Positions 44,160 to 52,819 of a stretch of 64,000 bases of DNA are shown here, one piece after another. Both the position numbers and the translations under genes were made by a program. Below the pieces are notes generated by a model. It searched no databases. It saw only the letters and a program-made list of their open reading frames with translations, and was not told the origin of the DNA. This DNA is from Sulfitobacter sp. HNIBRBA3233 (GTDB lineage Bacteria > Pseudomonadota > Alphaproteobacteria > Rhodobacterales > Rhodobacteraceae). Within the stretch, counting starts at the first letter, position 1. Each line of letters starts with the position of its first letter. Where the stretch lies: NCBI RefSeq assembly GCF_040149665.1, contig NZ_JBEFLP010000001.1, positions 1,860,001 to 1,924,000 of the forward strand. The letters are read 5' to 3'.

Positions 44160-44915
44160 TCAGGCATCTGCCCGCGCCTCGTCCATCAGGCGGCGCATTT
44201 CCGCGATCGCGGGCTGCAATCCGCGGAAAATCGCCTCTCCGATCAGGAAATGCCCGATGTTCAGCTCCATCAGTTCGGGAAAGGCCGCGACAGGCGACAC
44301 CGTGTCATAGGTCAGCCCGTGGCCCGCGTGCACTTCCAGCCCCAGATCATGGGCAAAGCGCGACATCTCGCGCAGCCGCTCAAGTTCGGCGTCGCGCGCG
44401 TCGGTCCGCCCTTCGGCGTGGGCGTCGCAATAGGCACCGGTGTGCAGTTCGATCACCTCGGCCCCGATGCGGTGCGCAGCCTCGATCTGGCGCTGCTCGG
44501 CGGCGATGAAGATCGACACACGGCTGCCCGCCTCGCGCAGCGGCGCGATGAAATGCGCCAGCCGGTTTTCTTCCCGCGCGACCTCAAGCCCGCCTTCGGT
44601 GGTGCGCTCCTCGCGTTTTTCCGGCACGATACAGACCGCGTGCGGCTTGTGGCGCAGGGCGATCTTCTGCATCTCGTCGGTGGCCGCCATCTCGAAATTC
44701 AGCGGCACCGTCAGAACCTCCATCAGCCCCTCGATATCCGCGTCCGAGATATGGCGACGGTCCTCGCGCAGGTGCGCGGTGATGCCGTCGGCACCGGCTT
44801 GCTCGGCGATGCGCGCGGCGCGCAGAGGGTCGGGATAGGCCCCGCCGCGCGCGTTGCGCACGGTCGCCACGTGGTCGATGTTTACGCCGAGGCGCAGTTT
44901 ACCCTGTTCAGCCAT
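44160..44915 (-). CDS. pdxJ: Pyridoxine 5'-phosphate synthase
   Basis: PdxJ condenses 1-deoxyxylulose 5-phosphate with 3-amino-2-oxopropyl phosphate to give pyridoxine phosphate. The 251-residue TIM-barrel protein starts MAEQGKLRLGVNIDHVATVRNARGG, with the active-site HVATVRxARG, then HLREDRRHI near 50, CIVPEKREERTTEGGLEV near 100-117 and HAGHGLTYDTV near 190. The ATG at 44915 overlaps the end of the DUF2062 gene and has AAGGGG eight bases upstream. Identification is certain. Confidence 0.96.
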   Translation of the reverse strand: MAEQGKLRLGVNIDHVATVRNARGGAYPDPLRAARIAEQAGADGITAHLREDRRHISDADIEGLMEVLTVPLNFEMAATDEMQKIALRHKPHAVCIVPEKREERTTEGGLEVAREENRLAHFIAPLREAGSRVSIFIAAEQRQIEAAHRIGAEVIELHTGAYCDAHAEGRTDARDAELERLREMSRFAHDLGLEVHAGHGLTYDTVSPVAAFPELMELNIGHFLIGEAIFRGLQPAIAEMRRLMDEARADA

Positions 44916-45594
44916 TGGCATTCCCCTTCTTGTCCTTCGCGCCCGCACGTTTCTTTTCCTCGGCCTTGGCCGCCGTCTTGGCCTTCAGCGCCTCGAACTT
45001 CGCCTTGATCATGCCGCGCCTGCGTTTCTGGTAGGCGCGCAGGACCGGCACCATCAGATAATAGGCCACGGTGGCAAAGAAGATACCGGGCACAATGCCG
45101 CCGATAAGATAGGGATAGAACACATCGCGCGAGAAGATCGCCAGCCCCGACCAATCCATCTGCGCATCGGTGAAGATCGCGATGACATTGTGCCAAAGGT
45201 CACTGCCCGCATCCGAAAACTTGCGGCTCAGCGCGCGCAGCTCGCCCTCGTCGAGCTCGTTGCCCAGGATCCAGTGGCCCGATTTCAGCGATGCCAGCGC
45301 GATGAACACGAACGTCAGCGGGTTGCCGACAAAAGTCGCCATCAGGGACGCGACGATATTGCCCTTCATCAGCTTCGCCAACAGCGCCGCGAAAACAAAA
45401 TGCAGCCCAAAAAGCGGCGAGAACGTCACGAAAACCCCCGCCCAGATGCCACGCGCGATACGCTCGGGGCTGTCGGGCAGACGCCGCATCCGGTGCTTGA
45501 CGTAGTGGAACGCGCGCGTCCAGCCGCCGCGCGGCCACAAGAACTCGGCCACCGACCGCAGCAGGGGTTTGGGATCGCGCCGCTTGAAAATCAC
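44908..45594 (-). CDS. DUF2062 membrane protein
   Basis: The 228-residue protein has the DUF2062 domain: RIARGIWAGVFVTFSPLFGLHFVFAALLAKLMKGNIVASLMATFVGNPLTF near residues 45-95 (landmark), a pair of helices around a P-x-x-G-x-H/F turn, and two later membrane segments (YPYLIGGIVPGIFFATVAYYLMV). The C-terminal 40 residues are Lys/Ala-rich and probably disordered. The function is unknown. It overlaps both rel (by four bases) and pdxJ (by eight), so it is translated within this operon. Confidence 0.88.
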   Translation of the reverse strand: MIFKRRDPKPLLRSVAEFLWPRGGWTRAFHYVKHRMRRLPDSPERIARGIWAGVFVTFSPLFGLHFVFAALLAKLMKGNIVASLMATFVGNPLTFVFIALASLKSGHWILGNELDEGELRALSRKFSDAGSDLWHNVIAIFTDAQMDWSGLAIFSRDVFYPYLIGGIVPGIFFATVAYYLMVPVLRAYQKRRRGMIKAKFEALKAKTAAKAEEKKRAGAKDKKGNANG

Positions 45595-47744
45595 GGCGTC
45601 ACCTTCGCGGGATCGGGCCGCGACTGCGTCGTTCCGCGGTCACGGTGACGCGAGATCTGCGCCACGTCGCTGTCTGCCTCCAGCGTCATCATCAGCCGGT
45701 GCAGATGCGAGGCATCGCGGAACTCGATCCGCATCAACAGGCGGAAGAAATCGGGTTTGCGTTCGATAAAGGTCAGATCGGCGATATTGGCGTCCGCCTC
45801 CCCGATCAGCGTACAGATCCGGCCCAGAACGCCACGGTCGTTGCCGATCGTCAGGTCCAGCGTGGCATCATAGACGGTCGGGTGGCTGCCGTCATGCCAG
45901 CGCAGGTCCAGCCAGCGCTCGGGCTGGTCTTCGTAAGCGCTCAGCTTGTCGCAATCGATGGCGTGCAGGGTCACCCCCTTGCCGCGAAAGGTAATGCCCA
46001 CGATCCGCTCGCCCGGCAGCGGCTCGCAACAGGCGGCGCGGTCAAACGACTGCCCGGGCTCCAGACCGATCACCGCGCGCTTGCGGTCGATGGCGTCGCC
46101 CTCGCGGCCACGCAGATCGGGATAGACCGCCTCGACCACTTCGCGACCGGTCAACTCGGCACTGCCCAGCTTTTCCATCAGGGTGTCGGTGTCTTTCAGA
46201 CGCATGTTGCGCGCCACGGTTTGCAAGACCTTGTCGGTGGCGCGCTTGCCCACATGCTCAAAGGCGGAGCGGGCCAGTTCATGGCCCAGCTTGATGAACC
46301 GCTCGCGATCGAGTTCGCGCAGCGACCGCCGCACGGCGGTCTTGGCCTTGCCGGTGGTCGCAATGTCCAGCCACGTCGCCTGCGGCGTCTGGCCCTCGGC
46401 GGTGATGATCTCGACCGACTGGCCGTTCTTCAGCCGCGTCCACAGCGGCACGCGCAGCCCGTCGACCTTCGCCCCCACACAGGCCGATCCGATGCGGGTG
46501 TGGATCGCGTAGGCGAAATCAATCGGCGTCGCCCCGCGCGGCAGCTTGATCACCTCGCCCTTCGGCGTGAAACAGAACACCTTGTCGGTGTACATCTCCA
46601 GCTTCACCGCCTCGAGAAAGCTTTCGTGATCTTCCTCGGCGTCGAACTGTTCGGTGAGCGTGCTGATCCACTTGACCGGATCGACCGCGAAGGGGTTCTC
46701 CGACCGCACGCCGTCACGGTACGACCAATGGGCGGCCACACCCGATTCGGCCACGTCGTGCATCTGGCGCGTGCGGATCTGCACCTCTACCCGTTTGCCG
46801 TCGCGCCCCGACACGGTGGTGTGGATCGACCGGTAGCCGTTGGATTTCGGCTGGCTGATGTAATCCTTGAACCGCCCCGGCACCGCGCGCCAGCGCTGGT
46901 GGATCGCGCCCAGCGTGCGATAGCAATCCTCCTCGGACCCCACGATGATGCGGAAGCCGTAGATATCCGACAACCGCGAGAAGGATTGCTCCTTTTCCTC
47001 CATCTTGCGCCAGATCGAATAGGGCTTCTTGGCGCGGCCGAAAACCTCGGCCTCGATGCCGGCCTTGCCCAACTCCTTGCGCATGTCGTTGGTGATCCGC
47101 TGGATCACATCGCCGGTCTCGCGCTGGAGCGTGATGAACCGGCGGATGATCGACGCCCGCGCATCGGGGTTGAGCACGCGGAACGCCAGATCCTCAAGCT
47201 CCTCGCGCATCCACTGCATGCCCATCCGGCCCGCCAGAGGCGCGAAAATATCCATCGTCTCGCGGGCTTTCTGGGCCTGCTTCTCGAAGCGCATCGCCTT
47301 GATCGTGCGCATGTTGTGCAGCCGGTCCGCCAGCTTGACCAGAATCACCCGCAGGTCTTTCGACATGGCCATGAACAGCTTGCGGAAATTCTCCGCCTGC
47401 TTGGTCTCTGTCGAGGTCAGTTGCAGGTTGGTCAGCTTGGTCACCCCGTCGACCAGTTCGGCCACTTCGGTGCCGAACTTCGCCTCGACCTCCGAATAGG
47501 AGGCGGGGGTATCTTCGATCGTGTCATGCAGAAGCGCGGTGATGATCGTCGCATCGTCCAGTTGCTGCTGGGCCAGAATGGCGGCCACGGCAACGGGATG
47601 CGTGAAATAGGGCTCGCCCGAGTGGCGCGTCTGCCCCTCGTGCATGCGCTCGCCATACTCGTAGGCGCAGCGCAGAAGTTTCGCGTTCGTTTTGGGGTTA
47701 AACCCTTTGACGAGTGAGATCAGGTCGTCGGCAGTCGTCGTCAT
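45591..47744 (-). CDS. rel: Bifunctional (p)ppGpp synthetase/hydrolase
   Basis: This RelA/SpoT homologue makes and breaks the alarmone (p)ppGpp. The 717-residue protein carries the HD hydrolase domain with HPVAVAAILAQQQLDDATIITALLHDTIEDT near residues 47-77, the synthetase domain with FGRAKKPYSIWRKMEEKEQSFSRLSDIYGFRII and YISQPKSNGYRSIHTTV near 290-306, a TGS domain near 385-445 and a C-terminal ACT domain. HD motif and synthetase residues are both intact, so both activities are expected, as in other alphaproteobacteria with one long Rsh. rpoZ is 47 bases upstream, a conserved neighbour. Confidence 0.95.
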   Translation of the reverse strand: MTTTADDLISLVKGFNPKTNAKLLRCAYEYGERMHEGQTRHSGEPYFTHPVAVAAILAQQQLDDATIITALLHDTIEDTPASYSEVEAKFGTEVAELVDGVTKLTNLQLTSTETKQAENFRKLFMAMSKDLRVILVKLADRLHNMRTIKAMRFEKQAQKARETMDIFAPLAGRMGMQWMREELEDLAFRVLNPDARASIIRRFITLQRETGDVIQRITNDMRKELGKAGIEAEVFGRAKKPYSIWRKMEEKEQSFSRLSDIYGFRIIVGSEEDCYRTLGAIHQRWRAVPGRFKDYISQPKSNGYRSIHTTVSGRDGKRVEVQIRTRQMHDVAESGVAAHWSYRDGVRSENPFAVDPVKWISTLTEQFDAEEDHESFLEAVKLEMYTDKVFCFTPKGEVIKLPRGATPIDFAYAIHTRIGSACVGAKVDGLRVPLWTRLKNGQSVEIITAEGQTPQATWLDIATTGKAKTAVRRSLRELDRERFIKLGHELARSAFEHVGKRATDKVLQTVARNMRLKDTDTLMEKLGSAELTGREVVEAVYPDLRGREGDAIDRKRAVIGLEPGQSFDRAACCEPLPGERIVGITFRGKGVTLHAIDCDKLSAYEDQPERWLDLRWHDGSHPTVYDATLDLTIGNDRGVLGRICTLIGEADANIADLTFIERKPDFFRLLMRIEFRDASHLHRLMMTLEADSDVAQISRHRDRGTTQSRPDPAKVTP

Positions 47745-47791
47745 TGTCTGCCTCTAAAACCCGGCGGTCGGGACAGAATATCCCGCTGCGA

Positions 47792-48145
47792 TCACCCCTG
47801 CCCTTGTGCAGCCATCAGCTGCCGCAAAAGCATCTCTTCGGACATGCTGTCTTCTTCCGGCTTGTCCTGCTCGGCACCCATCAGAAGCGCCATTGCGTCT
47901 TCTTCTGGCTCGTCCACCTCGATCTGGGTCTGGTTCGATTCGATCAGACGCTCGCGAAGATCCTCGGCCGATTGTGTCTCTTCCGCGATCTCGCGCAGGG
48001 ACACGACGGGGTTCTTGTCGTTGTCGCGGTCCACTGTCACAGGCGATCCCGCCGAAATCTCGCGGGCCCGATGCGCGGCAAGCATCACCAGCTCGAACCG
48101 GTTCGGGACTTTATCAACGCAATCTTCGACTGTGACGCGGGCCAT
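47792..48145 (-). CDS. rpoZ: RNA polymerase omega subunit
   Basis: Omega helps assemble RNA polymerase and forms part of a ppGpp site. The 117-residue protein starts [33 protein letters not shown], a near-perfect family N-terminus, followed by [31 protein letters not shown]. An acidic tail of about 40 residues is common in alphaproteobacteria. ATG at 48145 was chosen; the frame is open four codons up. The coupling with rel downstream is widely conserved. Confidence 0.96.
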   Translation of the reverse strand: MARVTVEDCVDKVPNRFELVMLAAHRAREISAGSPVTVDRDNDKNPVVSLREIAEETQSAEDLRERLIESNQTQIEVDEPEEDAMALLMGAEQDKPEEDSMSEEMLLRQLMAAQGQG

Positions 48146-48215
48146 TGGACACTCCAATTAAATAACTGTCAGAGTGTGGTATCTAGGTCGCTTCGCCCTG
48201 ATTTACAAGCAGGTA

Positions 48216-48776
48216 TTAAAGGGCGACCACCGCCGCGCGCTCCGCTTGCGGCAGGGCATCGTGCATCTCGCGCACGGTCCGGCCAAGCAGCGGATGACGC
48301 CAGTCCGGCGCGACCTCCAGCAGCGGCACCAGCACGAAGGCACGGTCCTGCATCCGCGGGTGCGGGACGATCAGCCGGTCGGGCACGCGCGTCTGTTGTG
48401 CACGGACAGGCAGGTCCCGCCACATCTGGTGGGTGGCCGGGTCCGGCAGCACCCGTTCGCCCGCTGCCAGCAAATCCAGATCCAGCGTCCGCGCGCCCCA
48501 GCGGGTGCGCCGCTCGCGGCCCTGCTCGGCCTCTGTCTCGTGCAGCAGCGCCATGATTTTTGCAGGATCATCCGGCCCCTCGACCACAGCCGCCGCATTG
48601 ACGAAATCCGGCCCGCTGCCTTCTGGAAAGGCCGGCGTGCGGAAAAACCGGCTACAGGCCCGAATCAACAGGCCTTTCCCCTCCAGTGACCGGATCGCGG
48701 CGCCTAGAATTTCGGCCGGTTCCGCATCCTCCCTACGCAGATTTCCGCCCATCGCAATCAGGTATTCAGCCGCCAA
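48216..48776 (-). CDS. folK: 2-amino-4-hydroxy-6-hydroxymethyldihydropteridine pyrophosphokinase
   Basis: FolK transfers pyrophosphate from ATP to the pterin in folate synthesis. The 186-residue protein begins with TTG (AAAGGA lies nearby upstream) and reads [25 protein letters not shown]; it then shows [19 protein letters not shown] and [20 protein letters not shown] near 93-112, with the metal-binding Asp pair in the signature, and [21 protein letters not shown]. Length is slightly above the usual 160. It is upstream of rpoZ by 70 bases on the same strand. Confidence 0.92.
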   Translation of the reverse strand: MAAEYLIAMGGNLRREDAEPAEILGAAIRSLEGKGLLIRACSRFFRTPAFPEGSGPDFVNAAAVVEGPDDPAKIMALLHETEAEQGRERRTRWGARTLDLDLLAAGERVLPDPATHQMWRDLPVRAQQTRVPDRLIVPHPRMQDRAFVLVPLLEVAPDWRHPLLGRTVREMHDALPQAERAAVVAL

Positions 48777-48935
48777 ATCATCGGTCCTTTGTTACTTTTC
48801 CCCGCGTTTCGCTCTTGCGACCCGCTGCATTTTCCTTAGACGTGACTTTCTGTAGCGCGGTCGGCTATCCTGACTGTAATTTGAGTCAATGCATTTTGGC
48901 CAGCGACACAGGACACGTTGGCTTAGGAGAATGTG

Positions 48936-49493
48936 ATGTTTTACAAAGACGAGCGTCTGGCGCTCTTCATCGACGGCTCAAACCTTTATGCCGCCGCCAA
49001 AACCCTCGGATTTGACATCGACTACAAGCTGCTCAGGCAGGAATTCATGCGCCGTGGCAAACTGCTGCGCGCTTTCTACTACACCGCCCTGCTTGAAAAC
49101 GACGAATACTCCCCGATCCGCCCGCTGGTCGACTGGCTGCATTACAACGGCTTCTCGATGGTGACCAAGCCCGCGAAGGAATACACCGACAGCATGGGCC
49201 GCCGGAAGGTGAAGGGGAACATGGACATCGAACTGGCCGTCGATGCGATGGAACTTGCCCCGCGCGTCGATCACATCGTGATTTTCTCCGGCGACGGCGA
49301 TTTCCGTCCGCTGGTCGAATCCCTCCAGCGTCAGGGCGTGCGCGTTTCGGTTGTCTCGACCATCCGCAGCCAGCCTCCGATGATCTCCGACGATCTGCGA
49401 CGTCAGGCCGATAACTTCATCGAACTCGACGATCTGCGCGATGTGGTGGGCCGCCCGCCACGCGATCCCGCGCAAACCCGCAGCGAAGACTGA
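48936..49493 (+). CDS. NYN-domain protein (LabA/DUF88 family)
   Basis: The 185-residue protein is a NYN-domain (PIN-like) putative nuclease. ATG at 48936 has AGGAGA five bases upstream. It shows ERLALFIDGSNLYAAAKTLGF with a likely metal-binding Asp13, later DIELAVDAMELAPRVDHIVIFSGDGDFRPLVESLQRQGVRVSV near residues 93-131 with further acidic ligands, and QADNFIELDDLRDVV at the C-terminus. Members are thought to cut structured RNA, but no target is known. It is divergent from folK. Confidence 0.87.
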   Translation: MFYKDERLALFIDGSNLYAAAKTLGFDIDYKLLRQEFMRRGKLLRAFYYTALLENDEYSPIRPLVDWLHYNGFSMVTKPAKEYTDSMGRRKVKGNMDIELAVDAMELAPRVDHIVIFSGDGDFRPLVESLQRQGVRVSVVSTIRSQPPMISDDLRRQADNFIELDDLRDVVGRPPRDPAQTRSED

Positions 49494-49533
49494 TCCGCTC
49501 CGCGCCACCCACGTTTAGCCGTTGCAAAAAAAT

Positions 49534-49565
49534 CACTCCAACGCGCCCGAAAGCGCGCCGGAGTG
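49534..49565 (+). terminator. Hairpin after the NYN gene
   Basis: CACTCC pairs with GGAGTG and CGCGC with GCGCG, with small internal bulges, 41 bases past the NYN stop codon. No T-run follows, so it may stop or protect the transcript rather than be a classical terminator. Confidence 0.45.
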
Positions 49566-49654
49566 TCCGCGTCATTGAAATGGCGGGCGAGTATCCCACA
49601 CGCTCGACACGTGCTGCCCTTGCGTAAATCTAACCAAGCAGTCAAAAGTTTTCT

Positions 49655-49672
49655 CCCCCCTGAATAGGGGGG
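49655..49672. promoter_or_regulatory. C6-N6-G6 palindrome before the LuxR-type gene
   Basis: CCCCCC (49655-49660) and GGGGGG (49667-49672) are separated by TGAATA, 23 bases before the start codon of the LuxR-type regulator. It can be an operator or a hairpin in the mRNA leader. Autoregulation is an inference from position. Confidence 0.4.
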
Positions 49673-49695
49673 CCGTACAGGAAATCTGTCGTTTC

Positions 49696-50454
49696 ATGTT
49701 GTTCGACCACGCAGCCCGGCTTGAGAAGATCGAAGATATCGACGCACTCTGGGCAGAGATGCTCAGTGTGTTCGGCACGGCAGGGATCGACCACGTTGTC
49801 TATCTCAGCGTCGCCAATGATTTCTCCGACGTCTTCGCCCGCGCCACGATCGAGGACCTCTACTCAGACCGGCCCGCCGCCGAGGATCCTTTCCTGCAGT
49901 ATTGCTGCGACAGCTACGATGTGATCCTCGCGGGCGCGGCACATATCGACCGCCACCCCTATGTCTCGGACGAGGAACGCGCCTTCATCGAACGCGCCGC
50001 GCGCTTTGGCCTGAATGCCGCGCTCGCCATTCCCATGCGCCTCAAGGGGGCGCGCCGTTTCGGCGGTTTCATCATCGGCAACGGCCAGACGCAGGCCCAG
50101 TTCCGCACGAAAATCCTGCCCCGCGCCGAGGAACTGCGGCTGTTCTGCATGATCGTGCACCGCCGTATCGAAGAACTGATCGCGCCCGAGTCGATCCGTC
50201 AGGATCCCGACGTGCGCCCCGGTCTGGTGGACCGCAAGCTGCCCGACGCCTTCGACAAGCTCACCCCGCGCGAGACCGAGGTCATCATGCTGCTGTCACA
50301 GGGCAAGACCCGCGCCGAAAGCGCGCGGTTGTGCGGGATCTCGATCCATACGCTGTCGGACTATGCCAAGGCAGGGTATCGCAAGCTTGGCGTATCGAAC
50401 GCCGCAGGGGCCGCGGCGCTGATGATCCCGCCCCCCGAAATCCGCAGCAAATAG
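49696..50454 (+). CDS. LuxR-family transcriptional regulator
   Basis: The 252-residue protein has an N-terminal autoinducer-binding-like domain (residues 1-165; NAALAIPMRLKGARRFGGFIIGN near 105-130) and a C-terminal LuxR helix-turn-helix near 180-240 with DKLTPRETEVIMLLSQGKTRAESARLCGISIHTLSDYAKAGYRKLGVSN. No acyl-homoserine-lactone synthase (luxI) lies in the window, so it is an orphan regulator. The DNA-binding helix is slightly unusual, with HTLSDYAKAGYRKL instead of TVxxHxxNIxxKL. ispH follows 122 bases downstream on the same strand. Confidence 0.87.
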   Translation: MLFDHAARLEKIEDIDALWAEMLSVFGTAGIDHVVYLSVANDFSDVFARATIEDLYSDRPAAEDPFLQYCCDSYDVILAGAAHIDRHPYVSDEERAFIERAARFGLNAALAIPMRLKGARRFGGFIIGNGQTQAQFRTKILPRAEELRLFCMIVHRRIEELIAPESIRQDPDVRPGLVDRKLPDAFDKLTPRETEVIMLLSQGKTRAESARLCGISIHTLSDYAKAGYRKLGVSNAAGAAALMIPPPEIRSK

Positions 50455-50576
50455 GGGCCGGCGCTGGACCTCGGCGGCAGGGCTGATTAAGTGCCCCAAA
50501 GGCCCCTATTCGCCGCTTGCAGTTTGTCGCGGCAGACGAAAAGCTGGCGACACCGGCCAGCACGACGGAGTTGACG

Positions 50577-51527
50577 ATGACCAAACCGCCCCTCACCCTC
50601 TACCTCGCCGCCCCGCGCGGCTTCTGCGCGGGCGTGGACCGCGCGATCAAGATCGTGGAAATGGCGCTCGAGAAATGGGGGGCCCCCGTCTACGTCCGCC
50701 ACGAGATCGTGCACAACAAATTCGTCGTGGACGGGTTGCGCGACAAGGGCGCCGTGTTCGTCGAGGAACTGTCGGAATGCCCCGATGACCGGCCGGTGAT
50801 CTTCTCGGCCCACGGGGTGCCCAAATCCGTCCCGAACGCCGCACAGGCGCGCAACATGATCTACGTCGATGCCACCTGCCCCCTGGTCAGCAAGGTCCAT
50901 ATCGAGGCACAGCGCCACGCCGACAACGGCCTTCAGATGATCATGATCGGTCACGCCGGCCACCCCGAAACCATCGGCACCATGGGCCAGCTTCCCGAAG
51001 GCGATGTATTGCTCGTCGAAACCCCGCAGGACGTGGCCACGCTGGACGTGCGCGATCCTGACCGGCTGGCCTATGTCACGCAGACCACGCTCAGCGTCGA
51101 CGATACCGCCGACATCGTGACCGCCCTGCAAAACCGGTTTCCGGCCATCGTCGGCCCCCACAAGGAAGACATCTGCTACGCCACCACGAACCGGCAGGAA
51201 GCGGTCAAGGCGATGGCCCCCAAATGCGACGCCATGCTGGTCGTGGGCGCGCCGAATTCATCGAATTCCAAACGCCTCGTCGAGGTCGGCGCCCGCGCCG
51301 GCTGCGCCTACGCGCAGCTTGTCCAGCGCGCGGAGGATATCGACTGGCGCGCGCTCGACGGGATCACCAGCATCGGCATCACCGCAGGCGCCTCCGCGCC
51401 CGAAGTGCTCATCAACGAGGTCATAGACGCCTTTGCCGACCGCTTCGACATGACGACGGAACTGGTGGAAACCGCGGTCGAGAACGTGGAATTCAAGGTG
51501 CCGCGGGTCCTGCGTCAGGCGGGCTGA
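50577..51527 (+). CDS. ispH: 4-hydroxy-3-methylbut-2-enyl diphosphate reductase
   Basis: IspH makes isopentenyl and dimethylallyl diphosphate in the last step of the MEP pathway. The 316-residue protein begins [34 protein letters not shown], where Cys17 is the first iron-sulfur ligand. Further ligands and active-site residues lie in [13 protein letters not shown] near 102, [11 protein letters not shown] near 165 and [15 protein letters not shown] near 200. The ATG at 50577 has ACGGAG upstream; the frame is open 20 codons above it. It ends 11 bases before a convergent TetR gene. Confidence 0.96.
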   Translation: MTKPPLTLYLAAPRGFCAGVDRAIKIVEMALEKWGAPVYVRHEIVHNKFVVDGLRDKGAVFVEELSECPDDRPVIFSAHGVPKSVPNAAQARNMIYVDATCPLVSKVHIEAQRHADNGLQMIMIGHAGHPETIGTMGQLPEGDVLLVETPQDVATLDVRDPDRLAYVTQTTLSVDDTADIVTALQNRFPAIVGPHKEDICYATTNRQEAVKAMAPKCDAMLVVGAPNSSNSKRLVEVGARAGCAYAQLVQRAEDIDWRALDGITSIGITAGASAPEVLINEVIDAFADRFDMTTELVETAVENVEFKVPRVLRQAG

Positions 51528-51538
51528 GAGCCGCCGGT

Positions 51539-52132
51539 TTAACCACGCTCCAGCAGTGCGAAAAACGCGGCAAGCGCGCGGTCGCTGCGCGCCTTTACCC
51601 ACGCGGGCGTCGGCACCGGCTGCACGCCGATCACCCGCTTTATCTGGCTGTCCCCGATCAGCAGGCTGACAAACAGATCCGTCAGCGCCGGCAGATCTGT
51701 CGTGTCTGGTGGCCCCAGCCGCGCCATCACCTGCCCGATGAGCGGCTGGATCACCTCGCGCCCGCCAGCCGAAATCGCCATGCCCAGTTCCCCCGACGGG
51801 TCAGCCGCCGCCGCGCGGTTCAGCAAGACAGCGCGCTCTCCCAGCAGCATCGACAACAGCAGCGGCGCGATGGTCCGCAGCGTATGGCGCGGCGCGTCCC
51901 CCTGCTCGATCGCGGCCTCCAACCTGCGCCGGATGTCTGCGGCGTTGTCGCGCACCAGCGCCTCGAAGAGACCGCGCTTGTCACCGTACCACCGGTAGAG
52001 GGTCTCGTTCGACGCTTTCGCCGAGCGCGCGATGCTCAGCATCGACGCGCCGTCGTAGCCCTTTTCGGCCAGCAAGCCGTAGGCCGCCGCTGCAATCGCT
52101 TCGTGTCGCTTCTGCTTCTTGTCGCCCTGCAT
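51539..52132 (-). CDS. TetR-family repressor next to a two-box operator
   Basis: The 197-residue protein has a classical TetR helix-turn-helix: RHEAIAAAAYGLLAEKGYDGASMLSIARSAKASNETLYRWYGDKRGLFEALV near residues 9-60. The ligand domain continues with GELGMAISAGGREVIQPLIGQVMARLG. It is divergent from the DUF1772 gene, with a perfect inverted repeat of two 16-bp boxes between them (52164-52208), so it very likely represses both genes. The ligand is unknown; small hydrophobic compounds are common for such pairs. Confidence 0.9.
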   Translation of the reverse strand: MQGDKKQKRHEAIAAAAYGLLAEKGYDGASMLSIARSAKASNETLYRWYGDKRGLFEALVRDNAADIRRRLEAAIEQGDAPRHTLRTIAPLLLSMLLGERAVLLNRAAAADPSGELGMAISAGGREVIQPLIGQVMARLGPPDTTDLPALTDLFVSLLIGDSQIKRVIGVQPVPTPAWVKARSDRALAAFFALLERG

Positions 52133-52163
52133 GACGCGCTCCGATTTTTTTCTTGCCCGAATC

Positions 52164-52208
52164 CGTACACATCGTTACGCCTTAGGTAAATCCGTAACGA
52201 TGTGTACG
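52164..52208. promoter_or_regulatory. Two-box TetR operator
   Basis: CGTACACATCGTTACG (52164-52179) and CGTAACGATGTGTACG (52193-52208) are perfect inverted copies of each other with a 13-base spacer. Each box is also an imperfect palindrome beginning CGTA and ending TACG, so each could bind one TetR dimer. A plus-strand TTGCCC-N17-TACGCC promoter-like pair overlaps the left box. The site lies between the divergent tetR and DUF1772 genes. Confidence 0.85.
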
Positions 52209-52224
52209 CTTTTGGAGACCCCTC

Positions 52225-52737
52225 ATGCACCGCACAGCCCAGGCACTCATCCTCTTGTCGCTCCTGCTCAGCGCGGCGATCTTCGGCTTCTTCTACGCTT
52301 GGGTCTGCTCGACGATGTGGGGGCTCGACAATGCCGATCCGCGTGTCGCGATTGCCGCGATGCAGGCGATGAACGCCTCGGTCCGCAACGCGGTCTTCGC
52401 GCCCGCGTTCTTCGCAACCCCGGTCGTTCTGGCGTTGACCGCGGCACTCCTGCGCAAACAGGGGTTTACGCCCAGCGCCGTCCTCTTCGCGCTCGGCGCC
52501 ACCGTCTATCTGTGTTTCGGCCTGATCCTGACGATGCTGGTCAACGTGCCGATGAACGAAGCGCTGGCCATGCAACCCGTTCCGGCCACAGCCGAAGCGG
52601 CCGAGAGTATCTGGCAGGGCTACTCGACCCGATGGCAGCTGTGGAACCAGATCCGAACCGTCGCCTCTGGCGTCTCCTTCCTTCTCACCACCTGCGGTTT
52701 GCTGGCCCTGCCCCGCACCGCGCCCGCTGCGGCCTGA
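52225..52737 (+). CDS. DUF1772 (anthrone oxygenase-like) membrane protein
   Basis: The 170-residue protein has four membrane helices and the pattern of DUF1772 proteins: FGFFYAWVCSTMWGLDNADPRVAIAAMQAMNASVRNAVFAPAFF near residues 20-65, with the conserved QxMN and N-x-x-F, and a late VNVPMNEAL. Relatives include the fungal anthrone oxygenase, but bacterial members have no proven reaction. The ATG at 52225 follows the operator by 16 bases, with GGAGACCCCTC upstream. The TetR gene next to it is its likely repressor. Confidence 0.8.
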   Translation: MHRTAQALILLSLLLSAAIFGFFYAWVCSTMWGLDNADPRVAIAAMQAMNASVRNAVFAPAFFATPVVLALTAALLRKQGFTPSAVLFALGATVYLCFGLILTMLVNVPMNEALAMQPVPATAEAAESIWQGYSTRWQLWNQIRTVASGVSFLLTTCGLLALPRTAPAAA

Positions 52738-52819
52738 CCGGCTAGTCCTGCCGCATTCACGCTTCACAGGTACCGCCAACACGGCATAGCCTTCAGACAC
52801 CCCAAACCAGAGGTCCAGA

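Noticed and set aside
45645..47717. Long open frame (690 codons) on the plus strand opposite rel
   Set aside because: It is antisense to a fully recognisable gene and its translation has the Arg/His/Leu-rich composition of a GC-rich shadow frame. Similar long antisense frames opposite pckA, tuf, DUF898 and the sulfatase were left out for the same reason.
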